A stretch of DNA of 64,000 nt, from NCBI GenBank assembly GCA_965250215.1, contig CBDFNN010000004.1, forward strand, positions 3,596,001-3,660,000. The letters run 5' to 3'. The notes beneath the pieces were generated by a model that was not told the origin of the DNA, did not search any database, and saw only the letters and a list, made by a program, of their open reading frames with translations. A program made the position numbers and the translations under genes. Of the stretch, positions 1 through 9,139 are shown piece by piece (position 1 is the first letter of the stretch; each line of letters begins with the position of its first letter). Origin of the DNA: CBDFNN01 sp965250215 (lineage in GTDB: Bacteria > Bacteroidota > Rhodothermia > Rhodothermales > DATKEJ01).

Positions 1-1
1 T

Positions 2-1006
2 CGGTTTTGGCCTGAAAGTACGCGAGCCCTACCCAAACAATTTCTCACACTTTCTGGTGACACTTCTCTGATCCGTGCAACATTCGACAGGATTAGTTCA
101 CTGGTTGAGCCAGAGCGAATTTTAGTGGTCACTTCTGGATCCCACGCCCACCTAGTCGCAAGCGAAATCCCAGAAATCCCGACTGAAAATATTCTGTCAG
201 AACCGGTCGGTAGAAATACTGGCCCCTGTCTTCTATTGGCGGCAGAGGTCATTGCCAAACGCGATCCTAATGCTTCGATGCTTGTGGTTCCAGCTGATCA
301 TTTGATTAGAGACGCAGCCCTTTTCAACTCGACATTAGCGAAAGCTTTTGATCGGGCAGAAAGTAAAGAAACGCTCGTAACTTTGGGTTTGCAGCCAAGC
401 TATGCGGCCACTGGCTATGGTTACATCAAGCTCGGAGATGAGCTCGCAGCAGAAGTATTCCAAGTAGATCGCTTTGTCGAAAAACCGGATCTAGAATTAG
501 CAAAAGAATTCATTAATTCAGGGTCATTTCTCTGGAATAGTGGAATGTTCATTTGGCGTTGTTCCGTTTTCATTTCGAGCGCAAAAGAGAACATGCCAGA
601 AGTCTACGAGGCTTTCGATTCGTTGAGAACCCAGGCAGCCATCGTTCAAGAGGATATCGATCGGGTCTACGAGACCTGCCCGTCAATTTCTGTTGACTAT
701 GGCGTTATGCAAGGAGCCGACAATGTCACGGTTGTTCGAGCGACTTTTGACTGGAGCGACGTAGGTGACTGGCGAGCTGTTTATGACTTAGCAGAAAAGG
801 ACGAAAGTGGGAATGCGGGTGGGGATCAATCCCTTTTCGTCGAGACCAAAAACTCCTTGACGCGGTCATCCAAAAAGCCGGTAATTGTTGTGGGACTAGA
901 GGGAATCGCAGTAATCGAAACGGAGAAGGCCATCCTGGTCTGTGACATCAATAATTCGCAACACGTAAAAACGGCCGTTGAAAAATTACCCCCTGAATTG
1001 AAATAA
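2..1006 (+). CDS. manC: Mannose-1-phosphate guanylyltransferase (GDP-mannose pyrophosphorylase), 5'-truncated
   Basis: Makes GDP-mannose from mannose-1-phosphate and GTP, a cytoplasmic step that feeds surface polysaccharide and glycan synthesis. The frame is open from the first bases of the window and begins in the nucleotidyltransferase signature (FWPESTRALPKQFL), so the gene runs off the left edge; roughly 20 N-terminal residues with the GGxGTR loop are missing. Further family motifs follow in order: EPVGRNTGP, VPADH, FVEKP, WNSGMF, SVDYGVM and DWSDVGDW. The visible 334 residues match the short form without the C-terminal isomerase domain. The first in-frame GTG at 125 lies well inside the conserved domain and is not the start. 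Bacterial homologues are often annotated manC/cpsB; the symbol is by family. Confidence 0.9.
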   Translation, partial: RFWPESTRALPKQFLTLSGDTSLIRATFDRISSLVEPERILVVTSGSHAHLVASEIPEIPTENILSEPVGRNTGPCLLLAAEVIAKRDPNASMLVVPADHLIRDAALFNSTLAKAFDRAESKETLVTLGLQPSYAATGYGYIKLGDELAAEVFQVDRFVEKPDLELAKEFINSGSFLWNSGMFIWRCSVFISSAKENMPEVYEAFDSLRTQAAIVQEDIDRVYETCPSISVDYGVMQGADNVTVVRATFDWSDVGDWRAVYDLAEKDESGNAGGDQSLFVETKNSLTRSSKKPVIVVGLEGIAVIETEKAILVCDINNSQHVKTAVEKLPPELK

Positions 1007-1271
1007 GACAGGACAATGAGTCGTCAGATTTGGAGGCACACAATACCGATTTCGAAGGGTATTCCTCAATCCTTTCTCGATCTGGTACCTAACAAATCCG
1101 AAAAGGTGGTCGAATCAACCAAAACCTACCTAATTCTATATATCAATTGTGAGATTGGCGTCAAGATTTAGTTGGAAGCCTTCTCTGTATCGCTCGCCTG
1201 CAACTCCATAAAAATGAAGACGTATCTAAGCCTCCGAATTCGGATCTGCACTTCTCCTAACGTTAGCTGAT

Positions 1272-2864
1272 TTGACCTCATATCGACATAAGATTGCGAC
1301 ACTTTGCCTTGTAATTATACTGGGCTTTTCTAGTATAAGCCCGGCTCAGGAGACTAGTAGCACTTCACCAGTGGCTCTTTCTCTGCCAGATGCTATCGAA
1401 ATTGCACTGACACAGAGCTTTGCCATTAGATCAAGTCTGTTGGACATAGAAAATGCAGATGCTCAAATTTCAGATGCAAGAAGCGGTGCTTTGCCGCGTG
1501 TAGATCTGAGCTCGAGCTATTTGAGAAACCTCAAGACCGCCAACCCCTTTGCTGGTAGTGACGCAGGCGGACTTTTTGCTGGATTGAATTCTCTTGGTTG
1601 GCTTGCCTACAACGAGGATGCGAGAACAGACGACAATCCGGATACCAATGTCTTGAGTCTGATGGAATTTTTTGACAGACAGCAAGCAGGTATTGATGCC
1701 GCTGGCCTTGTCGTCAGTTCAAATGACAACCCTTTTGCTGTTGACAACCAATTTAGCTCTGGATTGAGTATCTCACAGACTCTGTTTGATAATTCTGTCT
1801 TCCTTGCAATCCGAGGAGCTCGTCAAGTTCGAAAGTTGAACCAATCTAATCTGACTCGACAGCAGCAACTGCTGGTGCGTGATGTAAGCGAGGCCTACTA
1901 TGCGTCGATTTTGGCGCGTGAAAGCCTTAGCGTGATCCAAAACAGTAAAGAAAGGACTGGAGAGACGCTGGAGGAGACAAGTAAACAAGTTCGTGCCGGT
2001 ACGCTCTCGAAATTTGAACGACTTTCCTCAGAGGTCGAATTGGCGAATCTTGAAAGTCAAGAAATGGAGGCACAGAACAGATTTGACCAGTCGCTATTTG
2101 TTCTTAAGCAGCTTCTTGCTCTTCCTCCGAATGAGGAAATCGATATCGCAGGCACCCTCGAGTCTGAAATGGACAGATTTGCAACGATGCAAACAATGGA
2201 TGCTAGTGAAGCGACGCTTCTTGCCTTGGAAGCACGCCCAGATTTACGCGGACTATCTGTCAACTCAGACCTGTTAAGGCTGCAAGAGAAGAACGTCGGC
2301 AGTAGCAGGATTCCAAGATTTTCAGCTTTTGCCAATCTGAACTACACAGGTGCTGTTCCAGATGATCGATTATCTATCGTCTCAGACTCTGACGATCCCT
2401 TCTCTTTTTCTGGTCGTCAAAATGGATTCTTCTCGGAGTCCTATTGGAATCCAGCTGTGAACGTCGGCTTCCAAATGAGCTGGACCATTTTTGATGGCCG
2501 GCAGACTAAAGCAAAAATGAGGCAAGCTTACATCGATCGGAAAAAGGTCGACTTGAATATTGAACAACTGGAGCAAGGCATCGCTTACGAGATTCGGTCT
2601 TCGATACAAAATGTTTTGGCGGCCCAAGGTCGAATTCTGAGCCAAGACAAGAATGTTGAGCGCGCTGAGCTGAACTATGATTTTGCAAAGAAGCGTTTAT
2701 CGGAGGGCGTGAGTGGTCCACTTATCGAGAGACAAGCATCGGAACTTCTGGACCAGAGTAAGCTCAACCGGGCCTCCGCGATCAACGACTTTCTAGTAGC
2801 CTCAATTCGATATCAAACCGCTCTTGGAACGGGAAAGGTCATCTCAAAAGACGACGTCAATTAA
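1272..2864 (+). CDS. TolC-family outer membrane efflux protein
   Basis: Outer-membrane channel of a tripartite efflux system. It has an N-terminal signal peptide (hydrophobic stretch ending in SPAQ near residue 25), then two TolC-type halves rich in long helices; typical phrases are ALTQSFAIRSSLLDIENADA near the start and a second repeat around residues 380-520. At 530 residues it is slightly long for the family, with an insertion around residues 90-140. The chosen start is a TTG at 1272, which gives a complete signal peptide; no strong Shine-Dalgarno is visible, so the start is uncertain. The adaptor gene begins at the base after this stop codon, so the two are co-transcribed. The 265 bases upstream (1007-1271) hold no gene I can support. 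Confidence 0.88.
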   Translation: MTSYRHKIATLCLVIILGFSSISPAQETSSTSPVALSLPDAIEIALTQSFAIRSSLLDIENADAQISDARSGALPRVDLSSSYLRNLKTANPFAGSDAGGLFAGLNSLGWLAYNEDARTDDNPDTNVLSLMEFFDRQQAGIDAAGLVVSSNDNPFAVDNQFSSGLSISQTLFDNSVFLAIRGARQVRKLNQSNLTRQQQLLVRDVSEAYYASILARESLSVIQNSKERTGETLEETSKQVRAGTLSKFERLSSEVELANLESQEMEAQNRFDQSLFVLKQLLALPPNEEIDIAGTLESEMDRFATMQTMDASEATLLALEARPDLRGLSVNSDLLRLQEKNVGSSRIPRFSAFANLNYTGAVPDDRLSIVSDSDDPFSFSGRQNGFFSESYWNPAVNVGFQMSWTIFDGRQTKAKMRQAYIDRKKVDLNIEQLEQGIAYEIRSSIQNVLAAQGRILSQDKNVERAELNYDFAKKRLSEGVSGPLIERQASELLDQSKLNRASAINDFLVASIRYQTALGTGKVISKDDVN

Positions 2865-3965
2865 ATGAAACATCAGTACATGAAGCTTTCAATCTTTTCG
2901 CTCTTATTGATACTCCTCATTTCCGCTTGCGGACAGGAGGGAGGCGAAGATTTGAGTAACGAGGAAACTGGCGTCACACCAGTATTACCCGTCGATATTG
3001 TCAGAGCTAGCCCAAGTGTACCAGTCGTGGTTACCACGATTCTACCACAAGACTTCGATGAAATAATCGAGCTGACAGGAACGGTTGAGGCCATGAACGA
3101 CGTCGTTGTATCGGCTGAGACCTCAGGTCGGATTCAATGGATTGCTCCTCTGGGATCACGAGTTGGAAAAGGAGGCATGATTGCAAGAATGGATGACCGA
3201 GTCGTTCAAAGCAATTACGATGCAGCAAAGTCTCAGTACGACTTGAGTCTTGACACTTTCGGAAGGCAACAGGCCCTTTATCAAGATTCGGTCATCAGCT
3301 CTCTCGAATTCCAAGCAGCAAGGGCATCAAAGGACCAGACTAAAGCGCAACTAGCACAGGCAGAAAAAATGCTCGCAGATGCTCGACCTAGAAGTCCCTT
3401 CCGTGGAACGATCCAAGACCACCTTGCTAAGGCCGGATCTCTTGTTGGGCCAGGGTCACCCATACTAAGAATTGTTGACACGAGGACAGTTAAAATCGTG
3501 GCAGGTGTCCCAGAACGCTATGCAGCCGACATTAGATCAGGTGCAAAGGCTATGGTTGCAATCGGGGATGCTGGCGAGGAAATGGAAGGTCGGATTTCTT
3601 TTGTGTCGGACATAGTAGATCCCAGCAACAGAACTTTCGATGTTGAAATCAAGCTGGATAATAGAGCTGGAAAGGTCAAGCCGGCGATGGTTAGCAAGGT
3701 CGCTATTCAGAAAAATACGATCAAAGACGCGATAGTCGTCCCAAGAAATGCCGTCGTAACCGACGAACTGGGTAAATCTGTATTCATCGTTACGCGCGAA
3801 GGAGATTCCATGATCGCGAGAAAAGTGAATGTCACTATTGGACCTAGTCTCGGCAATGCTACCGTTATTGAGTCTGGTCTGGCGAGTGGAGCTCAAATTA
3901 TTGTAGTCGGCCAGAAGAAAATCTCTGACGGCTCTAGGGTTGAGTTAAGCTCTACCGATCAGTAG
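2865..3965 (+). CDS. RND efflux periplasmic adaptor (membrane fusion protein), lipoprotein
   Basis: Periplasmic adaptor linking an RND pump to the TolC channel. A lipoprotein signal ends at the lipobox ISAC (Cys22). It is followed by the barrel-sandwich/lipoyl half (EAMNDVVVSAETSGRI), a helical hairpin (around residues 105-170), the second lipoyl half (ARPRSPFRGTIQDHL) and beta-barrel and membrane-proximal domains. The 366-residue length is normal. It directly abuts the TolC-family gene. Its stop codon is separated by one base from the stop of the convergent beta-helix gene, which leaves no room for a terminator. The RND partner lies only at 11379, beyond three opposite-strand genes, which is odd because adaptor and pump genes are usually adjacent. 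Confidence 0.92.
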   Translation: MKHQYMKLSIFSLLLILLISACGQEGGEDLSNEETGVTPVLPVDIVRASPSVPVVVTTILPQDFDEIIELTGTVEAMNDVVVSAETSGRIQWIAPLGSRVGKGGMIARMDDRVVQSNYDAAKSQYDLSLDTFGRQQALYQDSVISSLEFQAARASKDQTKAQLAQAEKMLADARPRSPFRGTIQDHLAKAGSLVGPGSPILRIVDTRTVKIVAGVPERYAADIRSGAKAMVAIGDAGEEMEGRISFVSDIVDPSNRTFDVEIKLDNRAGKVKPAMVSKVAIQKNTIKDAIVVPRNAVVTDELGKSVFIVTREGDSMIARKVNVTIGPSLGNATVIESGLASGAQIIVVGQKKISDGSRVELSSTDQ

Positions 3966-3966
3966 A

Positions 3967-6900
3967 TCAATCCGGTACCTGACTGGCCTGCCCATTGGCG
4001 GGAAGCCAGACATCGAGAAAGTCGAGGGCTGTCGCGGCGCCACTAAGGTTGAAGTCCTCGGGACCGTAATCTGGGGGACCTCCGTTATTTGGCAGCCAGA
4101 CATTCAAGAAGTCAAAGGCTGAAACGTCTTTACTGGCATCTCCATCCCCTCCCCATAGGCCAAAGATATTTGTCCCCAACTCCTGCATCGCAATGCCGCC
4201 GTTTGTAAAGACTTTGTCGAGACCTGACTTAAGATCGTAAGTCGTAAGTCCTGAATTTGTCAGAGCCAACCCGGTCGCGGAACGCACGCTAAGATGATTG
4301 CGATGACCGACAGTCAAATGGTAGGTATTCGGGCCTTGAAAAAAGTAGGCCCCCGAAGATCCATCGGGGCTGAGCAGCTTCCCATCCTTTGTTAGGAACA
4401 CAGCACGCATCGAAATTAATACTCCTTGAAAACTAACGCGACTTGCTTGTATCCAGACCCAATCAACAATTTCCGGATGAGCACTTAGGAAACTAGCGTC
4501 CACGCTAATGTCTGGAACGTCATCATAGGGCTGATCCAGAGGAATCAGATTTTGAGCTTGCAAAGCGGTTGACATATCCGTTCCATTCCAAGCTCCAGAT
4601 AAGACTAGGTCGATGTCGACCTGTTGACCAAAAGGAGTCAAGTCCTGACGCTCAAAGGCCCCGATGTCGCATCCATCTCCACCGGCAGCATTCAGTATGG
4701 CTGTATCAAATGGCCTAGGGGCACCCACCCGGTCAAGGACAACGCTGTGAAGTGCGCAGTCGCCTTTATCTATCAAAGGACTTTGAAAGGATGGAGATCG
4801 GTTTGAAATTAGCAAAGGATCTATCCATGGATCAAGATTTGGATCGGTAAAAAGGTTGAAGGCGTTGGCAAATTCTCCACTAGCTTCTCCCATGGGCCCT
4901 GCGATAGCCGGGCTGCCGTGGATCAAACTCGAGTAAATATCTAGATCACAACTCGCATTATAGGTAATTGCCTTTGTGTTCATAGAGTACTCGCTACTCC
5001 GACTGGTAACCGTCGAATTGGCGATCAAGAGGCTGCCTCCATTGCACCCAACCGTATTAACGATTTCCTCGTCATACAATCGATATTGTGTCAGAACCGA
5101 CGAGTAAATCTTACCTACCCCCAAGGAAGACACTCCGCCTCCTTCACCGATGAGCTCGGAGCGGTAGATATTGAAACTACCTCCAAAATTTTGCAATGCG
5201 GCGAGAGGAAAAAACTGTGCAAAGTTTGACAGTCTCGAATCAAAAACATCAAGATTGCCGCCCGTTTGGTAGATGCCCTCTGTACTAGATTCACGAATTT
5301 CAACGTCTCCAGACTCAATGAACATAGACGTCGCCAGCCCTCCCAGATCAAACTCAGCATTAGGATCGACATTCAATTGGGAACGCAGGATCGAAGCAGT
5401 CCCAGAATTCTTTACGTGAATACTATTGTTGCAACATTCGCTAAATATTTGACTATCTGTGAGCATGAGTTCTCCGCCATCAACTTCGATACAGCCTGTA
5501 TCACATACAAAATCAACCTTATTGAAAACCATCTTCCCACCTACAGAAACCTTAAGGATTCCATACGAGGGTTCGTTGTAGTTAAAAAAGCTACTTATCC
5601 GAAGGTCGATATTTTGAAAAGTCATAGTTGCCTGTGACACATCAGCAAGCATCCGGGCCCCTCCACCAGCAATAACTATATCTTGATTTTCGCCGTCAAT
5701 GGTATAGTCCCACGATATGGGTAAACCTTTGCCACGTAGCGGAATTGATTGACCTGCCAGAGCGGTGTCAAAAGTTATGACTCCACCATCTGCGATCTCC
5801 GTGATTGCCTGATCCAAGGAACCAGTTCCGAAATAATTCGCATTGACCACAACTATACTTGAGGGAGAAAGCCCTCTCTCTACCGCCCCGATGTCACACG
5901 CATCACCGCCAGCCGCGTCGGTAACAGCTGGGTAGTCATATGGTCTCGAATTACCGTTTAGATCTTGCGTCACGGCTGTTGCCGCGCAATCTCCTTGATC
6001 TAGAACGGGGCTCGAAAGTAGTGGTAAGCCATCGAAACCCAATTGGACATCGATGTACGGATCCAAGTCTGGATCTGAAATAAGGTTAAAACTCCCACTC
6101 AGAGGAGCAGGAGCTATTAGAGCTGGTTGCCCAGTAATGATTGAACTGGTCACGACTACGTCACAAGCAGCTAGAAACTTAAGCCCGACTTCGCTACCAT
6201 CAGGTTCGCTACCAATGGCACCTATGAGGCTCGAATTTTCAACAACCAACTGTCCAGATGAACAGTTAAGCGCAAAATCGGATGAAGGACTTGGGTTTGA
6301 ATTGTAAGTTGTAAGGATGGAGTTCCTCACCAAGCCAGTGCCGGTAGAGTGCTGCACTCCAAAATTCCAACCAGTAAGTCGGGACTGGATGATTGAATAA
6401 GAGCCAGAGATATTATTGAGGGCACCATTGGATTCGTAAACGTCCTTCAGCTGGATAATCGATCGCAGAAGAGTAATGACTGCACCATCATTCTGAACCA
6501 TTCCCCCAAAATCCGAATCCGTTACATCGACTAGACCAGAATTAACGGAAAGACTCGCCGCCGAACCACCAAGAGGATGTCCACCTATTCCGAAACTAGA
6601 GGCCTCGATAACAACACTACTGGTGCCATCCGTTACAAGAGTAAATTCGCAACAATGGGAGAAGAATATCGAGTTTTGGACATTAAGTACTCCACTGTTC
6701 ACTAGTAGGCCGATCCCTCCAAATTCCGAGCCGGCCTCAATATTATCTAGAACCAATGTCGAGGCTGCGTCACTGGTCACGACAGAGCCTTCCGGCAACG
6801 ACAATCTCCTTAGCGTAAGCTCTGCACCAGTCAAATCCACAAGCATGCCAATGATCGGCCAGTTAATATCAGTTGGAAGAATAGAGACACCCTGTCCTTC

Positions 6901-7119
6901 GCCATCTACCGTAAAATCTTTGCTAATAGCGGATGTATTTGCATAAGGAACAGCGAGTCCTGAGGAAAAAGTTATGACTCCATTCGGATCGATGTCTGCT
7001 ACCGCCTGCTGAAAGGAGCCTGGGCCGGAGCTATTCGCATTAATGACCGTGATTGCCGCCTGACCGAATGCCGTTCCCAAGAGCGACAGATAGAAGCATA
7101 GAGAGATAAGTAATCGCAT
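3967..7119 (-). CDS. Large secreted beta-helix protein with two repeat modules and dockerin-like tail (paralogue 1)
   Basis: Predicted secreted surface protein of unknown function. The start at 7119 (MRLLISLCF) gives a clean signal peptide ending in AFGQ; an upstream in-frame ATG at 7182 would add 21 unlikely residues and overlap the neighbour. The 1050-residue protein holds two copies of a module that opens with a GSxxQA..GVITF segment (around residues 30 and 435), continues through right-handed beta-helix-like repeats rich in N, S and V, and closes with the CDIGA(V/F)ER motif (around 411 and 820). After that come a domain with VDWVWIQ and HRNHL (around 860-970) and a tandem dockerin-like Asp-rich tail with FLNVWLPNNGG and FLDVWLPANGQ. 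It is the largest of three tandem paralogues and looks like an internal duplication. Confidence 0.8.
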   Translation of the reverse strand: MRLLISLCFYLSLLGTAFGQAAITVINANSSGPGSFQQAVADIDPNGVITFSSGLAVPYANTSAISKDFTVDGEGQGVSILPTDINWPIIGMLVDLTGAELTLRRLSLPEGSVVTSDAASTLVLDNIEAGSEFGGIGLLVNSGVLNVQNSIFFSHCCEFTLVTDGTSSVVIEASSFGIGGHPLGGSAASLSVNSGLVDVTDSDFGGMVQNDGAVITLLRSIIQLKDVYESNGALNNISGSYSIIQSRLTGWNFGVQHSTGTGLVRNSILTTYNSNPSPSSDFALNCSSGQLVVENSSLIGAIGSEPDGSEVGLKFLAACDVVVTSSIITGQPALIAPAPLSGSFNLISDPDLDPYIDVQLGFDGLPLLSSPVLDQGDCAATAVTQDLNGNSRPYDYPAVTDAAGGDACDIGAVERGLSPSSIVVVNANYFGTGSLDQAITEIADGGVITFDTALAGQSIPLRGKGLPISWDYTIDGENQDIVIAGGGARMLADVSQATMTFQNIDLRISSFFNYNEPSYGILKVSVGGKMVFNKVDFVCDTGCIEVDGGELMLTDSQIFSECCNNSIHVKNSGTASILRSQLNVDPNAEFDLGGLATSMFIESGDVEIRESSTEGIYQTGGNLDVFDSRLSNFAQFFPLAALQNFGGSFNIYRSELIGEGGGVSSLGVGKIYSSVLTQYRLYDEEIVNTVGCNGGSLLIANSTVTSRSSEYSMNTKAITYNASCDLDIYSSLIHGSPAIAGPMGEASGEFANAFNLFTDPNLDPWIDPLLISNRSPSFQSPLIDKGDCALHSVVLDRVGAPRPFDTAILNAAGGDGCDIGAFERQDLTPFGQQVDIDLVLSGAWNGTDMSTALQAQNLIPLDQPYDDVPDISVDASFLSAHPEIVDWVWIQASRVSFQGVLISMRAVFLTKDGKLLSPDGSSGAYFFQGPNTYHLTVGHRNHLSVRSATGLALTNSGLTTYDLKSGLDKVFTNGGIAMQELGTNIFGLWGGDGDASKDVSAFDFLNVWLPNNGGPPDYGPEDFNLSGAATALDFLDVWLPANGQASQVPD

Positions 7120-7153
7120 TACAATTAAGGCTTGGTGTATTTCTAAACTCGGA

Positions 7154-9118
7154 TTAATCCGGAATCTGTCCTGACTGGCCATTTGCCGGCAGCCACACGT
7201 CGAGGAAATCTAATGCCGTTGCTGAACCGCTAAGGTTATAATCTTCTTGGCTGTATCCTGCAGGTCCACCGTTGTTCGGAAGCCAATGGTTTAGAAAGTC
7301 AAATGCGGTAACTTGCTTGTTGCCATCACCATCGCCACCCCAGAGACCAAAAATGTTTGTGCCCAATTCCTGCATCGCAAGTCCGCCCGAGGAATATGCA
7401 TTGCCAAGTTCAGACCTGAAATAGACTTTGGCGACCTCGCCATCCGAGAGCGCAAGCCTATTGCTTGACATCACAGAAAGATGGTTTCGATGACCCACTA
7501 TTAGATAGTAAGAGCTGTAAATACCATAAAAGAAATAAGACCCCAAGGATCCATCTGGGCTTAAGATATTCCCATCCTTTGTGAGGAATACGGCGCGTTT
7601 CGCTCCTTTTGAATCCGAATAGATAGACCTATTTGGCTGTATCCATATCCAATCAACAATTTCGGGATGTGCACTCAGAAAACTTGCGTCAACACTGACG
7701 TCTGGAACGTCCTCGTAGGGTTGATTCAAAGGAATGAGACCCTGCGCCAGCAATTCAGTAGACATCTCTGTTTCGTCCCAAGCTCCTGAAAGAACGAGAT
7801 CAATGTCTATCTCATTTCCATGAGGAGTTAAATCTTGCCGCTCAAAGGCACCGATATCGCATCCATCTCCTCCCGCAGCATTCGAGATGCTTGTATCATA
7901 TGGTCTCGGGTCACCTGACAAATCCAACTCTACGGCGTATAGTGCGCAATCACCCTTATCAACCATAGGACTTTTGAAAGAAGGCGATCGATGTGCAATC
8001 AAAAGCGGATCAGTCCAGAGAGTAAGATTTGGGTCCGAAAATAAATTGTAGGCATTACCGAAGTCTCCACTGGCTTCTCCCGCTGGGCCCGTTATAGCCG
8101 GATCTCCTAATACCAAACTGGAATAGAGATCAAGATCACAGCTAGTCTCAAAGTTTATACTCTCCGAATCTGGCTCAAAAGGACTGTAAGCACTGACTAT
8201 AGTCGAGTTAGCGATTAAGAGACTGCCGTCGGTGCATCTCATAGTCTTGTTCCAAGGTGCTGCGTCCGACGGTTGTCGAGAGAGAATTGAGGAATATATT
8301 TCCCCTAACCCGGCTGAGTAAAGCGCCTCTTCTCCAGTCAGTTCGGATCGATATATTTTGAAGGACCCTCCTTGGCTGTCAAATGCTGGGACACCAAAAG
8401 TATGATATGGACCATAGACGACCGATTCATAAAGCTCTAATAATCCACCAGATTGTCTGATCGGGCCAAGACGGGAATCTTGAACAATGACCTCTCCAGA
8501 TCGAATGCCGAGTGAAAATGCACCGGGATACTGTCCAAAATCGAGATATCCAACTAATTCAGACCTAAGAATATTCACCGTCCCGGACTCATTAACTAGG
8601 ACGCCAGCACCGCTGTAATATGAAACAACTTCGCTGTCGATCACTGAAAGCTCGCCTGAGTTCACCTCAAAGCAGCTTTCAAAACAGTTGAACTCAACAT
8701 TTTCCAAAAACACCTTCCCGCCATTATCTATTTTTACTCGTCCTATTGATGGGAATTCAAAAGCTGAGTAATAATTTCCAATCCAAAGATTCATTAAAGT
8801 GAGCGTGGATGCTGAAACCTCCATCAGTGGAGGATCCGGCCCCCCAAAAGGATCGTCGTCTACTAAGTTTATGTCCAGTCCACCTCCATCGATTGTGAAA
8901 CTCTTGTCGACTACTAAGCCGTCACCCACAAAGGGCATCCGTTGTGCCTCAACTGCACTATCAAAAGTTATGACTCCACCCTCGAAAATATCGAGCATAG
9001 CCTGATTTAAGGAGCCCGGTCCAGACTCATTGGTATTTTGGACGGTGATAGAAATCTGGCCAAAAGTAAGACAGGGTAATAGAATCGCTGCTAGAAAGAA
9101 GGATAATAATCGATTCAT
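7154..9118 (-). CDS. Secreted beta-helix protein with dockerin-like tail (paralogue 2)
   Basis: 654-residue secreted protein of unknown function. The signal peptide is about 20 residues (ends TFGQ). Then come the GPGSLNQAM..GVITF opening segment, a beta-helix-like region (about 60-410), the CDIGAFERQ motif near 423 that resembles the end of choice-of-anchor Q domains, a domain with VDWIWIQ and HRNHL (about 470-560), and a tail with two dockerin-like calcium-loop repeats (about 595-650). Its C-terminal two-thirds closely matches the second module of the downstream gene at the protein level, including DASFLSAHPEIVDW, which points to recent duplication. It lies 34 bases upstream of that gene, and the three paralogues probably form one transcript. 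Confidence 0.8.
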   Translation of the reverse strand: MNRLLSFFLAAILLPCLTFGQISITVQNTNESGPGSLNQAMLDIFEGGVITFDSAVEAQRMPFVGDGLVVDKSFTIDGGGLDINLVDDDPFGGPDPPLMEVSASTLTLMNLWIGNYYSAFEFPSIGRVKIDNGGKVFLENVEFNCFESCFEVNSGELSVIDSEVVSYYSGAGVLVNESGTVNILRSELVGYLDFGQYPGAFSLGIRSGEVIVQDSRLGPIRQSGGLLELYESVVYGPYHTFGVPAFDSQGGSFKIYRSELTGEEALYSAGLGEIYSSILSRQPSDAAPWNKTMRCTDGSLLIANSTIVSAYSPFEPDSESINFETSCDLDLYSSLVLGDPAITGPAGEASGDFGNAYNLFSDPNLTLWTDPLLIAHRSPSFKSPMVDKGDCALYAVELDLSGDPRPYDTSISNAAGGDGCDIGAFERQDLTPHGNEIDIDLVLSGAWDETEMSTELLAQGLIPLNQPYEDVPDVSVDASFLSAHPEIVDWIWIQPNRSIYSDSKGAKRAVFLTKDGNILSPDGSLGSYFFYGIYSSYYLIVGHRNHLSVMSSNRLALSDGEVAKVYFRSELGNAYSSGGLAMQELGTNIFGLWGGDGDGNKQVTAFDFLNHWLPNNGGPAGYSQEDYNLSGSATALDFLDVWLPANGQSGQIPD

Positions 9119-9139
9119 GATGATGGTGAATTGATTGAA

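Noticed and set aside
125..1006. GTG at 125 as start of the guanylyltransferase
   Set aside because: The frame is open to the window edge and encodes conserved family residues upstream of it.
7120..7182. Upstream start at 7182 for the longest beta-helix gene
   Set aside because: It would overlap the preceding gene and place 21 polar residues before a clear signal peptide at 7119.
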